NCBI RefSeq assembly: GCF_003113495.2
Contig: NZ_CP084506.1
Coordinates: 1,612,001-1,676,000, forward strand
Length of the DNA stretch: 64,000 nt
Reading direction: 5' to 3'
Source: Edwardsiella tarda ATCC 15947 = NBRC 105688
Lineage (GTDB): Bacteria > Pseudomonadota > Gammaproteobacteria > Enterobacterales > Enterobacteriaceae
Shown here one piece after another: positions 56,700-64,000 of this stretch. Below the pieces are notes generated by a model. The model was not told the DNA's origin. It saw only the letters and a program-made list of their open reading frames with translations, and made no database searches. A program made the position numbers and the translations under genes. Positions within the stretch are counted from its first letter, which is position 1. Each line of letters begins with the position of its first letter.

Positions 56700-56735
56700 G
56701 CATATCCAGCTGCGGTCTGTTATTCACCGTCATGA
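56700..56735. repeat. 36-bp direct repeat copy 2
   Basis: Matches 53110-53145 at 30 of 36 positions in the same orientation; lacks the inverted partner. Lies in a 440-base gene-free gap (56589-57031). The two copies bracket ATPase A and three small genes. Confidence 0.75.
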
Positions 56736-57031
56736 TTAGTACTTATACATCATTAGAGAAATCGTAACGAGTCAAACTAAAGGACTTTTTGTAGTGAAAA
56801 TAAGCATCAGATTGTACAAAAAATAGTTAATTTATCCTGGATTTTTCAATTTATTGGCTGGGTACTCTTTCAGACTAAGTAATAATCAGCTATCTTTAGA
56901 CGCGTAGTGCCATATGAAATTGATTGGTTAACATGTTGATTATTGCTGATGTGAATTATTCAATCAATGGTTATATGGCTGAGTGAAAATTATTTTAGAA
57001 AGATGCTTGTATTATATGGTGGATTTGCTTT

Positions 57032-58587
57032 ATGAATACTTATATCTTCAGGAAAAATGATGAGATTGGTAAAATGGAAGCTGAGTCAGATTCATTCTTA
57101 GACTCTTGTTTCTATGAGACAGATATCTTTCGAGGGATCATGAATTTTGATCCATCAGAAAGAAATCCAGATTTTACAAAAAGGATTATTGTTGGAAGAA
57201 CTGGCAGTGGAAAGTCAGCTCTTTTAAAAAAAATAATTGATGAAGATACTATTAAAGTTTACGATAAAATAGAAGCTGAGAATACTATTTTTGAGCATGT
57301 AAAAAATAATGTTTTTATTTCATCGTTAAATGATAACGGCATTGATTTAAGAGTTTTTTATAAATCATTGTGGCTGCATGCCTTGCTTGTTAAAGTTATT
57401 CCCGCATTGCATAGATCTAGCTATCAAAATTTTTTCAACAGGATAAGTTCGTTGATTGGTGGTAAGAGGAAATCATATAATCCAGATTTGGCAAATGAAT
57501 ATATCGAGCAATTTAAAAATGTTTTTTTAATGATAAAGCATTAGTTGAAATAAGTAATAAAATGCAAGATGAGCTATCTGCTAAAATAGGAGTGAAGGGG
57601 ATATCTCTTGGAGGGAAATTATGTCAGGAAGAAACCCAAAAAGTTCAATCAGAGACATCTAGTTATGTTAGTAGAGAGTTAATCAGGAAACAAAAAGAGT
57701 TAATAAAAATACTAAATGAAGAATTCTCTGGAGTAGGGCAGCATCGTATTATAATTAGTATCGATGATCTTGATCGTTCATGGTTAAGCTCTAGTGATAT
57801 AAGATATGATTTTATAAATGCTCTGCTTGAGGCATTTAGAGAGTTACTTGATATAAAAACAGTGAAGATCTTGATATCTATCAGAACAGATATTCTTATG
57901 GGGATTTACAATAAAACATTGAGGCAGGATGAAAAAGATCAATCGTTGATATATGCGATATCATGGAATAAAACAGAGATCAGGGAAATTGTTGATAAAA
58001 GAATCAATCATTTAGTTAAGAATAAATATCAAGGTGCTAAAACTGTAACGATAAAGGATATTTTTAACTTTGACGTTGATGGTGTCTCTGCAGATGATTA
58101 TATCCTTGATAGGACTATGCTAAGACCTAGAGATGCCATTAGCTTTATTAATTATTGTTTTAGAGAGTGTGATGGTAATGTTAGTATAAATAAGGATATT
58201 GTGTTGATGGCTGAAGAAAAATATTTTTCTTCGAGAAAAAGAGCATTGATATCAGAGTGGGCAAGTATTTATAAAAATATATCTGATTATATTGATTCAC
58301 TATCATTAGTGCAAGTGAGTGAGTTTTCTTTATCTTCGATATCTGATATTGATAAAAATAAAGTATTAACTTATATACTTGATAGAGTTTCATCGACTAC
58401 TGAAGATTATTTACACTCTAAAATAGTAATGAATTTTGATGAGTTAGTTAAAGTGTGGTTTATTATTGGAGTAATAGGAATAAAAAAAACAGACTCATTG
58501 ATAATATATTCATCATATGATAAGCCAGATCTAGATATAACAGATATGAATAGGATTTTTGTTGTTCATCCTCTATTTAAAAGATGA
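57032..58587 (+). CDS. P-loop ATPase, Sll1717-like (copy B), interrupted at a T7 tract
   Basis: The first frame (57032-57544) gives 170 residues with Walker A IVGRTGSGKSALLKK at about 53-67. It stops right after GTTTTTTTAA; the second frame, from before 57562, holds Walker B IIISIDDLDRSW, LISIRTD and TMLRPRDAISF to the end at 58587. One more T in the tract (8 instead of 7) would join the frames into about 518 residues, equal in size to copy A. So the product is whole only with slippage, a phase switch or if the base is a sequencing slip. Walker A and B are on separate pieces, so neither fragment could hydrolyse ATP alone. Confidence 0.75.
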
Positions 58588-58682
58588 TTTTTCTAGGTTG
58601 TGATAATTAGAGCCTGATCGTTTTACCACCTCAGGCGGCAGTGGTATCTTGGCGTTCTCACACACCAAAAAAAGGAAAAATC

Positions 58683-59132
58683 ATGAGACATGTTAAATAT
58701 TCAGATCTTTATCAAGCACACCTAGATACTATTCATGAGGTAAGAGCTATCCCAAAGATGGGATTAGTCTCCAGAGATGATTTGGATCAGGTAAAAAACA
58801 GAGCTGTGCTTCTTACTACCCTTGATGTTGTATTAGCCATACATCGACAAGAGCATGGATCGGCTTTCAACCCTCTCCAAGGTAAAGCCGCTCTTAGTCA
58901 TTTACTACTTCAGCTCTATAACTGGAGTGGTGATCAAGTTAGGGCGTTGAGTCTTGAAGATATTCTCATTGCCCTTCAAAAAAAACTTGATATCAAAAAC
59001 CAGCCTCAGTCGTATCGAAACTTCTTAGATGAGATCCACGCGAATACCTTCATTGTCGCCTTTGATGACTTCATCAATGAAGAATGGAACCCTAACCATT
59101 CTAAAGAATATTTACTGATGCCTGCTGAGTAA
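58683..59132 (+). CDS. phage-associated hypothetical protein
   Basis: 149 residues from ATG 58683, preceded by AAAGGA. Soluble, mixed helical, with YDLY-like YSDLYQAHLDTIHEV at the start and LQLYNWSGDQVRALSLEDIL in the middle. The pattern occurs in proteins near lambdoid left arms in my memory, but I cannot name a function. It overlaps the end of the convergent next gene by 32 bases. Confidence 0.65.
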   Translation: MRHVKYSDLYQAHLDTIHEVRAIPKMGLVSRDDLDQVKNRAVLLTTLDVVLAIHRQEHGSAFNPLQGKAALSHLLLQLYNWSGDQVRALSLEDILIALQKKLDIKNQPQSYRNFLDEIHANTFIVAFDDFINEEWNPNHSKEYLLMPAE

Positions 59133-59298
59133 GACGATTAATATTTTCAACGGTAATCTGAAGTTGTTGTTCCAGAAAAATTTTATGGTCTAAAGCGGAT
59201 CTGAGATCATCAGCCGCTTTAGCTTTTTGTTTCATCCATGCAAAAAGCTCCTCATTTGACATGTTGCCAGCTATTACTTTGGGCTCTTGCTTTTCCAT
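59101..59298 (-). CDS. small hypothetical phage protein, 65 residues
   Basis: GGGGGAG lies six bases before the ATG. The product is helical and charged (SNEELFAWMKQKAKAADDL, then heptad-like EQQLQITVENINRLTQQ), probably a coiled coil. First gene of the leftward transcript behind PL and boxA. Confidence 0.6.
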   Translation of the reverse strand: MEKQEPKVIAGNMSNEELFAWMKQKAKAADDLRSALDHKIFLEQQLQITVENINRLTQQASVNIL

Positions 59299-59534
59299 AA
59301 CTCCCCCTCATCTTCACATCGCTGTTGGTAGTACCACTTGTCATCCATATAGACACTCACAAATGCCTATGTGGATGCGTTAGCACACTTGCCATAACCG
59401 TCTTTCCTTTTCACGCCAGAGGTCCCTCTCGGGCTGGGCTAGTCTTCTCACCGACCGGATCGCACCCGGTGATACACCGCTTTTATGCGTTGGGGTCGAG
59501 TTATTGCACGGTGTGCTGTTCCGACTTTGCTGAT

Positions 59535-59546
59535 TGTTAAAGAGCG
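59535..59546 (-). promoter_or_regulatory. boxA-like antitermination site (nutL)
   Basis: Minus strand reads CGCTCTTTAACA, the consensus boxA bound by NusB-S10 and found in rRNA leaders and lambdoid nut sites. It lies about 110 bases downstream of the predicted PL promoter on the same strand. Confidence 0.65.
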
Positions 59547-59657
59547 GAGCGTCCGGTAGGGCGCTTTTTGCTGTCTGTTAATCATCCTGCTATCCATTTA
59601 CCATCCGCAGTAGCCTCGTTGTCATCTGTCAGCTTGTTAGTACCTTTAACAACTCAA

Positions 59658-59709
59658 AACGTACCTTTAGTTACCTTTGTTGTCAAGTGCGCTCGGTACC
59701 TTTGGTTAC
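59658..59709 (-). promoter_or_regulatory. leftward promoter PL with operators OL
   Basis: Minus strand: -35 TTGACA (59681-59686) and -10 TACGTT (59658-59663) with a 17-base spacer. Two operator sites of the form GTACC-N4-GTTAC lie at 59661-59674, on the -10, and 59696-59709, upstream of the -35. A weaker third copy begins at 59639. The same motif recurs before cro. Confidence 0.75.
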
Positions 59710-59767
59710 ATTATGGTATGAAAAAAAGCCAGATTAGGATCTGGCCTTTTGCAACTGATTTATTGGA

Positions 59768-60439
59768 TTAGATATTTTGCGTTATCTGGACGACTTTTCC
59801 AACAATACGGCAATTTCCGGTTATCTGGATTGGCTTAAAGAGCGGGTTTAACGGCATAAGGTATGTGTAGGGGCTATCCCATACTAATTTTTTTACTGTG
59901 GCTTCTGATGAACCATCTAGAACAGCTACAACTATTTTTCCATATAGATCATCGATCTGATCATAATGTGGTTCGACAATGACGATGGAGCCTTCTGGTA
60001 TTGAGGGGAGTCCGTTGGGGTTGGTCATTGATTCACCTCGAACGACTAAGCCAAAAACCTCATCGGAGACATTGGCCGTTGTCTGTGTCCAAGATATGAC
60101 GTCGGAATGTTTTGAGCTTGCGTAGGTTTCAGTCCATGTCCCAGCCTGAACTGCAGAAATGATAGGTACGGCAACTGGTGGTTTTAGATATGGGATCACT
60201 CGGGTGTCATCTTTTATCTCATCTGGGGATGCGCTACTGCTTCCATAGAGAAGCCACTCAGGCGCTACCTGCAGGGTTGCTGCCAGTTGATGCAGGTTTT
60301 CTCCATCAGGTTTAGTTGTTCCATTTTCCCACTTTGTGACAGATACGCGACTGACTCCGAGCCGTTTGGCTAGAGCCTGTTGAGTGATGTTGAGCTGTAT
60401 CCGTCTGGATCTGATTCTGTCTTTCATTTCTGTTTTCAT
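59768..60439 (-). CDS. cI: CI-like lysogeny repressor (S24 peptidase)
   Basis: 223-residue phage repressor. The helix-turn-helix is at about 18-40 (QQALAKRLGVSRVSVTKWENG). The S24 domain follows with autocleavage site Ala99-Gly100 in VQAGTW, nucleophile Ser137 in VRGESM and general base Lys183 in TVKKL, so RecA-stimulated self-cleavage and SOS induction are expected. No ribosome site precedes the ATG, and an operator abuts it, suggesting a leaderless transcript as for lambda cI from PRM. An in-frame ATG at 60427 is an alternative. Confidence 0.93.
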   Translation of the reverse strand: MKTEMKDRIRSRRIQLNITQQALAKRLGVSRVSVTKWENGTTKPDGENLHQLAATLQVAPEWLLYGSSSASPDEIKDDTRVIPYLKPPVAVPIISAVQAGTWTETYASSKHSDVISWTQTTANVSDEVFGLVVRGESMTNPNGLPSIPEGSIVIVEPHYDQIDDLYGKIVVAVLDGSSEATVKKLVWDSPYTYLMPLNPLFKPIQITGNCRIVGKVVQITQNI

Positions 60440-60501
60440 GTAACCAATGTTACAGGCTTACGATGTAACTATTGTTTGCTATTTGTGGTACCTTTTGTTA
60501 C
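60440..60501 (+). promoter_or_regulatory. right operators OR1-3 and PR/PRM
   Basis: Three 14-bp sites: GTAAC-CAAT-GTTAC at 60440-60453 (perfect palindrome), GTAAC-TATT-GTTTG at 60465-60478 and GTACC-TTTT-GTTAC at 60488-60501, spaced 25 and 23 bases. A rightward promoter may use TTGCTA (60476-60481) and TACCTT (60499-60504), so the third site covers its -10. Confidence 0.75.
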
Positions 60502-60530
60502 CTTCTGGTGTCAGATAACGAGGAGGAGCC

Positions 60531-60710
60531 ATGCGTAAATCAGAGGTGATAGCGCATTTTGGGGGTGTTTCAAAAACAGCCGGAGCCTTAGGCATATCGC
60601 ACCCAGCGGTATGCCGCTGGAAAGAAATCATCCCTGAAAAACAGGCTTTGAAAGCAGAACGTATCTCCAACGGGGTTCTGAAATATAACCCCGCCATGTA
60701 TCAAAAATAA
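60531..60710 (+). CDS. cro: Cro-like repressor
   Basis: 59-residue protein divergent from cI; AGGAGG lies five bases before the ATG. MRKSEVIAHFGGVSKTAGALGISHPAVCRW has the typical Cro layout: a short helix, then a helix-turn-helix (VSKTAGALGISHPAVCRWK). It should compete with CI at the shared operators and open the lytic programme. Too short for most gene lists. Confidence 0.88.
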   Translation: MRKSEVIAHFGGVSKTAGALGISHPAVCRWKEIIPEKQALKAERISNGVLKYNPAMYQK

Positions 60711-60754
60711 TACCGAAAGGAATAACGGGCAGTAACTACCGAGAGGGAAAGACG

Positions 60755-61270
60755 ATGGTAGACATCAAGGCAACGATCAAAGAGATGTGCAAGGCATTTC
60801 CTGGCGGTCAGAAGGCGATGTCAGAGCAACTTGGCATGACCTATGACGCGTTCCGCAACCACCTGGATCAGAAGTGCGCCAGCCGGTTCTTCACATTGGC
60901 AGAGATAGAGCGGATGGAGGATGTCTCCGGGACGTCACTGCTGGCTGAATACCACGCCGCGCGCCGGGGGAAACTGCTGGTTGATATTCCTGTACTGGAG
61001 CAGATCGACAACGTGGAGCTGTACGAGCATTCCATGCGGGAGCTGGTTGCCGATGGTGAGCTGGCGAAAGCAAAGGTCGAAGCCGCCGCTGACGGGGTGA
61101 TTTGTGGTGCCGAGCAGCGGACGTTAATGACGCTGTTCTGGCGGAAGATGCGCCATCACGCGTGTGGGTTCTTTGCCTTCATGGCCCTTAATGGTGCCGC
61201 AATTGCTGATGACTTGGCGCACCGGGAATGCCGTCCCAGTGCGCCTGCGCATAATTCGTATGGAGATTAA
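60755..61270 (+). CDS. CII-position regulator, YmfL-like
   Basis: 171 residues; start backed by GAGAGGG upstream. The N-terminal 70 residues (AFPGGQKAMSEQLGMTYDAFRNHL) form a DNA-binding fold like YmfL of E. coli prophage e14, which takes the place of CII. The middle is charged, the C-terminus (MRHHACGFFAFMALNGAAI) hydrophobic. It lies 45 bases behind cro, the position of cII in lambda. May control lysogeny choice. Confidence 0.75.
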   Translation: MVDIKATIKEMCKAFPGGQKAMSEQLGMTYDAFRNHLDQKCASRFFTLAEIERMEDVSGTSLLAEYHAARRGKLLVDIPVLEQIDNVELYEHSMRELVADGELAKAKVEAAADGVICGAEQRTLMTLFWRKMRHHACGFFAFMALNGAAIADDLAHRECRPSAPAHNSYGD

Positions 61271-61461
61271 TATGCATGAACATTCTAAGCCCAAACTGCC
61301 CCAGTGCGCAATTTCGGTGCCGGATCGCCGATGGCCGTCTGAGCTATGAGCAAATCGTAGCGGGGCGGGGAGCTCCTGGCAACAACCAATCGCGCCGTGG
61401 ATTGGTAGTCAGCCGTGAGGCGGTGGCTATCGCCTGGGGGACGTTTTACGGGAGGAGGATC

Positions 61462-61641
61462 ATGGCTAAGTATCCGCGAGTCGGCCATCTGTACCAAGAC
61501 GTGTATGGCCATACTGTGCGCGTGATTGCGACGTGTGCAGAGAGGCAACTGGTTACCTATCAGCGAACTGAACCGGCCTATGGCTGGACGATTAACGCGG
61601 CCTTGGTTGTGTTCAACGCCCGTTTCAGGAGGCTAGCATGA
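61462..61641 (+). CDS. small phage protein, DUF4222-like
   Basis: 59 residues beginning MAKYPRVGHLYQDVYGHTVRV; GGAGGAGG directly before the ATG makes this start certain enough, although the frame is open further upstream to 61276. Sequence type fits DUF4222 phage proteins, which are encoded between cII and replication genes. Function unknown. A 25-codon ORF (MHEHSKPKLPQ...) at 61272-61349 lies between it and the CII-like gene. Confidence 0.7.
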   Translation: MAKYPRVGHLYQDVYGHTVRVIATCAERQLVTYQRTEPAYGWTINAALVVFNARFRRLA

Positions 61642-61687
61642 GCATTGATCAACGATTAATCGCCCACTGGCGGGTGGGTAGGTACGA

Positions 61688-61972
61688 TCAGATTTTGACA
61701 TCCGCCGGGTTGTGCTGCTTCAGCCAGTCCTTGAGGGCGGCATCCATGCGTGTTTGCCATCCACGTCCGGTTGAGCGGAATGCGGCGATGACCTCCGGGG
61801 AGTACCGGATAGTGGCGGATTGTTTAGTTGGCTTATCGGATGATGGTCTTCCGCGCCGAACACGTTTTTTGCCGTCATACAGGTCTGCACCGGCAAAGAA
61901 CGCCTCATCCAGCTCTGGCGCATCATCCGGATCAACCCAGGTACTTTTCAAATCTTTTAATTTCTCGCTCAT
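61688..61972 (-). CDS. brnA: BrnA antitoxin
   Basis: 94-residue antitoxin. The C-terminal half contains the ribbon-helix-helix part (SATIRYSPEVIAAFRSTGRGWQTRMDAALKDWL), typical of BrnA, preceded by a basic, disordered linker that wraps the toxin. BrnA blocks BrnT and represses the pair's promoter. Its start overlaps the end of brnT by 41 bases. Confidence 0.9.
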   Translation of the reverse strand: MSEKLKDLKSTWVDPDDAPELDEAFFAGADLYDGKKRVRRGRPSSDKPTKQSATIRYSPEVIAAFRSTGRGWQTRMDAALKDWLKQHNPADVKI

Positions 61973-62204
61973 TGGCTTTCCTCATAGAGATAATGCGCCG
62001 CACGTTACCGCGTGGCGTCCAGACCATGACAACAATTCTGGCATCCAGTTTCCCTACGGTGATTTTTCTGATCTCCCCATAGTCCTGGCGGCAGTCTTCG
62101 GCGGTGAAGTGCATCCCCGCGAAGATTTCACCGGCTCTGGCGAAATCAATGCCGCGTTCCAGCAGCGTTTTCTCCCGCTTGTTCTGGTCGTATTCAATTT
62201 TCAT
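61932..62204 (-). CDS. brnT: BrnT toxin (RelE-fold ribonuclease)
   Basis: 90-residue toxin of the BrnT family. MKIEYDQNKREKTLLERGIDF and IVVMVWTPRGNVRRIISMRKAN with ERE-IKRFEKYL are the family blocks; the Arg/Lys-rich end carries the RNase active-site residues. First gene of brnT-brnA, read opposite to the phage early genes. A TGTA-GT-TACA palindrome at 62213-62222, nine bases before the start, is a candidate BrnA operator. Confidence 0.92.
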   Translation of the reverse strand: MKIEYDQNKREKTLLERGIDFARAGEIFAGMHFTAEDCRQDYGEIRKITVGKLDARIVVMVWTPRGNVRRIISMRKANEREIKRFEKYLG

Positions 62205-62212
62205 ACAATTAG

Positions 62213-62222
62213 TGTAGTTACA
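62213..62222 (-). promoter_or_regulatory. candidate operator of brnTA
   Basis: TGTAGTTACA, arms TGTA/TACA, directly in front of brnT where self-repression by BrnA is expected. Confidence 0.4.
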
Positions 62223-62240
62223 TTAAATCGGAAGTCAAAC

Positions 62241-62519
62241 GTTGATTCTTTAAATTGCGGGCGCTACACTGCGCTAGCAGCGGCAAAATCCGTTGCCGGG
62301 ATTGGCGTCCTGGAATTTTCCACAGCGCACGACCGCGCCATTGCGGTTTTTTTGTGTGCGATGCACGGCTACATCCAGATTATGGTGGGCCGGGCAGGGG
62401 CATCGAAAGATGCGCCGGTATCTGTGGAAGCCGGTTACGCCAACCCTGTCCGGTTCACCACCAGTCAGATTGGCGTCTGTGGTGGTGATTGCCCAAATCA
62501 TTCCACAGAGGCTGCCATC
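62241..62519 (+). other. Ash-like leader reading frame in frame with rha
   Basis: Open frame, no strong start, coding GRYTALAAAKSVAGIGVL, AHDRAIAVFLCAMHGY, IQIMVGRAGASKDAPVSVEA and FTTSQIGVCGGDCPNHSTEA before the Met of rha. The MVGRAG...PVS...NPVR.TTSQIGVCGGD pattern is that of Ash/Icd-type phage peptides (P4 ash). In this element the frame runs straight into rha, so an Ash-Rha fusion or nested pair is possible. A terminator lies inside. Confidence 0.6.
62333..62353 (+). terminator. terminator-like hairpin inside the Ash-like frame
   Basis: CCGC/GCGG stem followed by seven T. As in P4-type regions, transcripts may stop here unless translation or antitermination carries polymerase on into rha. 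Confidence 0.6.
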
Positions 62520-63077
62520 ATGGCTACGATCCCCGTCCTCGCTCACCCTGAAATCACCGTTATCAACGGCCAGGCCGTTACTTCCTCTCTGGCTATTGCC
62601 GACTATTTCCTCAAGCGTCACGATGACGTTCTAAAGAAAATCCGCACTCTCGAATGCTCCCCCGATTTTCGTGCCCGCAATTTTGCGGGGACATCGCTCA
62701 CAGTCAACCAGCCTAACGGCGGTATACGCAAACTTCCCTGTTATCAAATCACTCGCGATGGTTTCGCGTTCCTGACGATGGGCTTTACCGGCAAGCGGGC
62801 GGCCCGGTTCAAAGAAGCCTACATCACCGCCTTTAACCAGATGGAAAGGGCCCTAAACGGTGCGCCAGCGCTACCAGGTCCCGCACACAATGCGCACGCT
62901 GTATATCTCTACATGACAGAGATCCACCGGGTGTGGATGGCTCACCTGTACCCCATGCTGGTGGCTTCCCAGTCTCCCTTGGCTCACCGCCTGCATGACT
63001 ACATCAACGATGGTCTTTTCGCCTCAGCGCTTGTCGATCGTTCGCTGAACAGCAACAAGGAGGTATGCGATGAGTAG
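62520..63077 (+). CDS. Rha-family phage regulatory protein (copy 2)
   Basis: 185 residues from ATG 62520. Rha domain about 10-105: INGQAVTSSLAIADYFLKRH, then SPDFRARNFAGTSLTV and YQITRDGFAFLTMGFTGKRAA with FKEAYITAFNQME. Similar to copy 1 through both halves, including the end HRLHDYINDG. The stop overlaps the next start (ATGAGTAG). Confidence 0.9.
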   Translation: MATIPVLAHPEITVINGQAVTSSLAIADYFLKRHDDVLKKIRTLECSPDFRARNFAGTSLTVNQPNGGIRKLPCYQITRDGFAFLTMGFTGKRAARFKEAYITAFNQMERALNGAPALPGPAHNAHAVYLYMTEIHRVWMAHLYPMLVASQSPLAHRLHDYINDGLFASALVDRSLNSNKEVCDE

Positions 63078-64000
63078 CAAATTGCATGGCCTGGTATGGG
63101 AAGGGTGTGCCCATGCTGGTCTGATCCTTTCTCGCGTGGCTGTGATGGCACGGTTAGCGGATTACAGCAACGATGAGGGGCTGTCGTGGCCGGCGGTGGA
63201 GACTATCCAGCGTCAGATAGGCGCCAAGAGCAAGACCACAGTTTCGGCGGCGATTGATGAGCTGGCGCGTGATGGCTGGCTGACTAAGACTGCCCGTAAG
63301 TCTGGTGGGCGTGATCTGAGCAATGTTTACCAGATCAATGTCGATAAGCTGGAGGAGGCGGCAGCGGTGGCCCGCATGGGTAATAAGTCCAAAAAGCGGA
63401 GTGAGCGTGTTACCCCCCCAAATATTGCCCCCCCAACGGTTGAGGGGTTAACGGTTGACCCCCCAAGTATTGACCCCCCAACGGTTGAGGGGTTAACGGT
63501 TGACCCCCCAAATATTGACCCCCCAATCGTTGAGGGGTCAACCATTGGTAAAAATCCCCCTGTTGAGGGGTCAATGGTTGACCCCGATCCGTCAGTTAAA
63601 ACAGATCCGTCAGTAAAAAGATCTTCTTGTCCGGACGCTGCGCAACCGGACGAGCCTGACAGCGATAGCGATCATGATTTTTTGTCTCGTCATCCAGAGG
63701 CGGTGGTGTTCAGTGCCAAGAAACGCCTATGGGGCAGGCAGGAGGATCTGACCTGCGCCGAATGGATATGGGGGCGCATCCTTCGACTGCACGAACAAGC
63801 CGCAGAATACGATGGGGAGATGGTCAGGCCCAAGCCCCCCAACTGGATAGCCTGGGCTAACGAGGTGCGCCTGATGTGCGAGCTGGATGGGCGCACTCAC
63901 CGGCAGATTTGCGAGCTGTTTGGCCGAGTAAACCGTGATCCGTTCTGGTGCCGCAACGTACTGAGCCCGGCGAAGCTGCGTGAGAAATGGGATGAGCTGG
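63070..64000 (+). CDS. phage replication protein (O-type), 5' part
   Basis: Runs off the window. The first 100 residues are a helix-turn-helix domain (SRVAVMARLADYSNDEG, then IQRQIGAKSKTTVSAAI) as in lambda O-like replication initiators. A Pro-Val-rich repeat segment follows at residues 115-165 (units like PPTVEGLTVDPPSID), encoded by 45-bp tandem repeats; then a basic/Trp-rich domain (KKRLWGRQEDLTCAEWIWG). By analogy to lambda, the repeats inside the gene may be the origin bound by the protein. Confidence 0.82.
   Translation, partial: MSSKLHGLVWEGCAHAGLILSRVAVMARLADYSNDEGLSWPAVETIQRQIGAKSKTTVSAAIDELARDGWLTKTARKSGGRDLSNVYQINVDKLEEAAAVARMGNKSKKRSERVTPPNIAPPTVEGLTVDPPSIDPPTVEGLTVDPPNIDPPIVEGSTIGKNPPVEGSMVDPDPSVKTDPSVKRSSCPDAAQPDEPDSDSDHDFLSRHPEAVVFSAKKRLWGRQEDLTCAEWIWGRILRLHEQAAEYDGEMVRPKPPNWIAWANEVRLMCELDGRTHRQICELFGRVNRDPFWCRNVLSPAKLREKWDEL
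63414..63548. repeat. 45-bp tandem repeats in replication gene (origin candidate)
   Basis: Two nearly identical 45-bp units, 63436-63480 and 63481-63525 (one difference), flanked by partial units. Each holds TTGAGGGGTTAAC and TTGACCCCCCA, which are inverted relative to each other. In frame, giving 15-residue peptide repeats. Confidence 0.85.

Noticed and set aside
59325..59771. Two short plus-strand ORFs behind the 65-residue gene
   Set aside because: They run over boxA and the left operators; no ribosome sites.
61638..63077. 479-codon plus-strand ORF
   Set aside because: Its first 200 codons are the antisense of brnTA; only the Ash-like and Rha parts are real.

Overview
The window is chromosomal DNA of an enteric gammaproteobacterium (Enterobacterales). 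The core genes look like E. coli homologues (melA, uspF-like, ygbA, yfiR-dgcN-yfiB, tRNA-Ser(UGA), ybhD/ybhHIJ), but the rather high G+C and the gene order are not those of E. coli. A Hafniaceae member such as Edwardsiella is my best guess from impression only; no species marker was seen.

Layout. 1-13.3 kb is core-like: the end of melA, a crystallin-fold lipoprotein, a very large hybrid sensor kinase overlapping a REC-GGDEF protein, several very small genes, a thioesterase, a UspF-like protein, YgbA and the YfiR-DgcN-YfiB c-di-GMP module, ending at tRNA-Ser. 13.3-20.7 kb, directly behind the tRNA, is a metal/metalloid island: a thioredoxin-like protein, two ArsP/UPF0718-type permeases around an ArsR regulator, then an arsR-arsC-(two broken genes)-acr3-sigZ operon and an IS5-family remnant. 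21.5-33 kb holds small metabolic units: M20 amidohydrolase plus AbgT transporter, a VOC/ABM/RHH group, a CigR-like protein, and ybhD/ybhHIJ (PrpF-type isomerase, DASS transporter, aconitase-like protein). 33.4-36.3 kb is a scar zone with a decayed IS903-type element and broken genes.

36.4-46 kb is a metabolic cluster lying between two related IS3-family transposase fragments in the same orientation. It holds class II fumarase, a DcuC transporter, a PLP cystathionine-lyase-like enzyme and, divergently, a fumarase/adenylosuccinate-lyase superfamily enzyme and an MmgE/PrpD protein, then a DapA-like aldolase and a LysR regulator. The set suggests breakdown of an N-substituted aspartate or related compound to fumarate. 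This is inference. 46-48 kb is a gene graveyard (thiolase, NUDIX and phage-protein fragments).

48.5-64 kb is AT-rich, then prophage. A solitary PLD-like nuclease gene is followed by the early half of a lambdoid prophage: integrase, excisionase, Rha, a cargo zone with two Sll1717-like P-loop ATPases facing away from each other (one interrupted at a T7 tract), cI/cro with clear left and right operator sets, a boxA, a CII/YmfL-type regulator, an inserted brnTA toxin-antitoxin pair, an Ash-Rha unit, and a replication gene carrying 45-bp tandem repeats. The prophage runs off the right edge. The most promising poorly described items are the ATPase cargo zone and the fumarate-yielding cluster.
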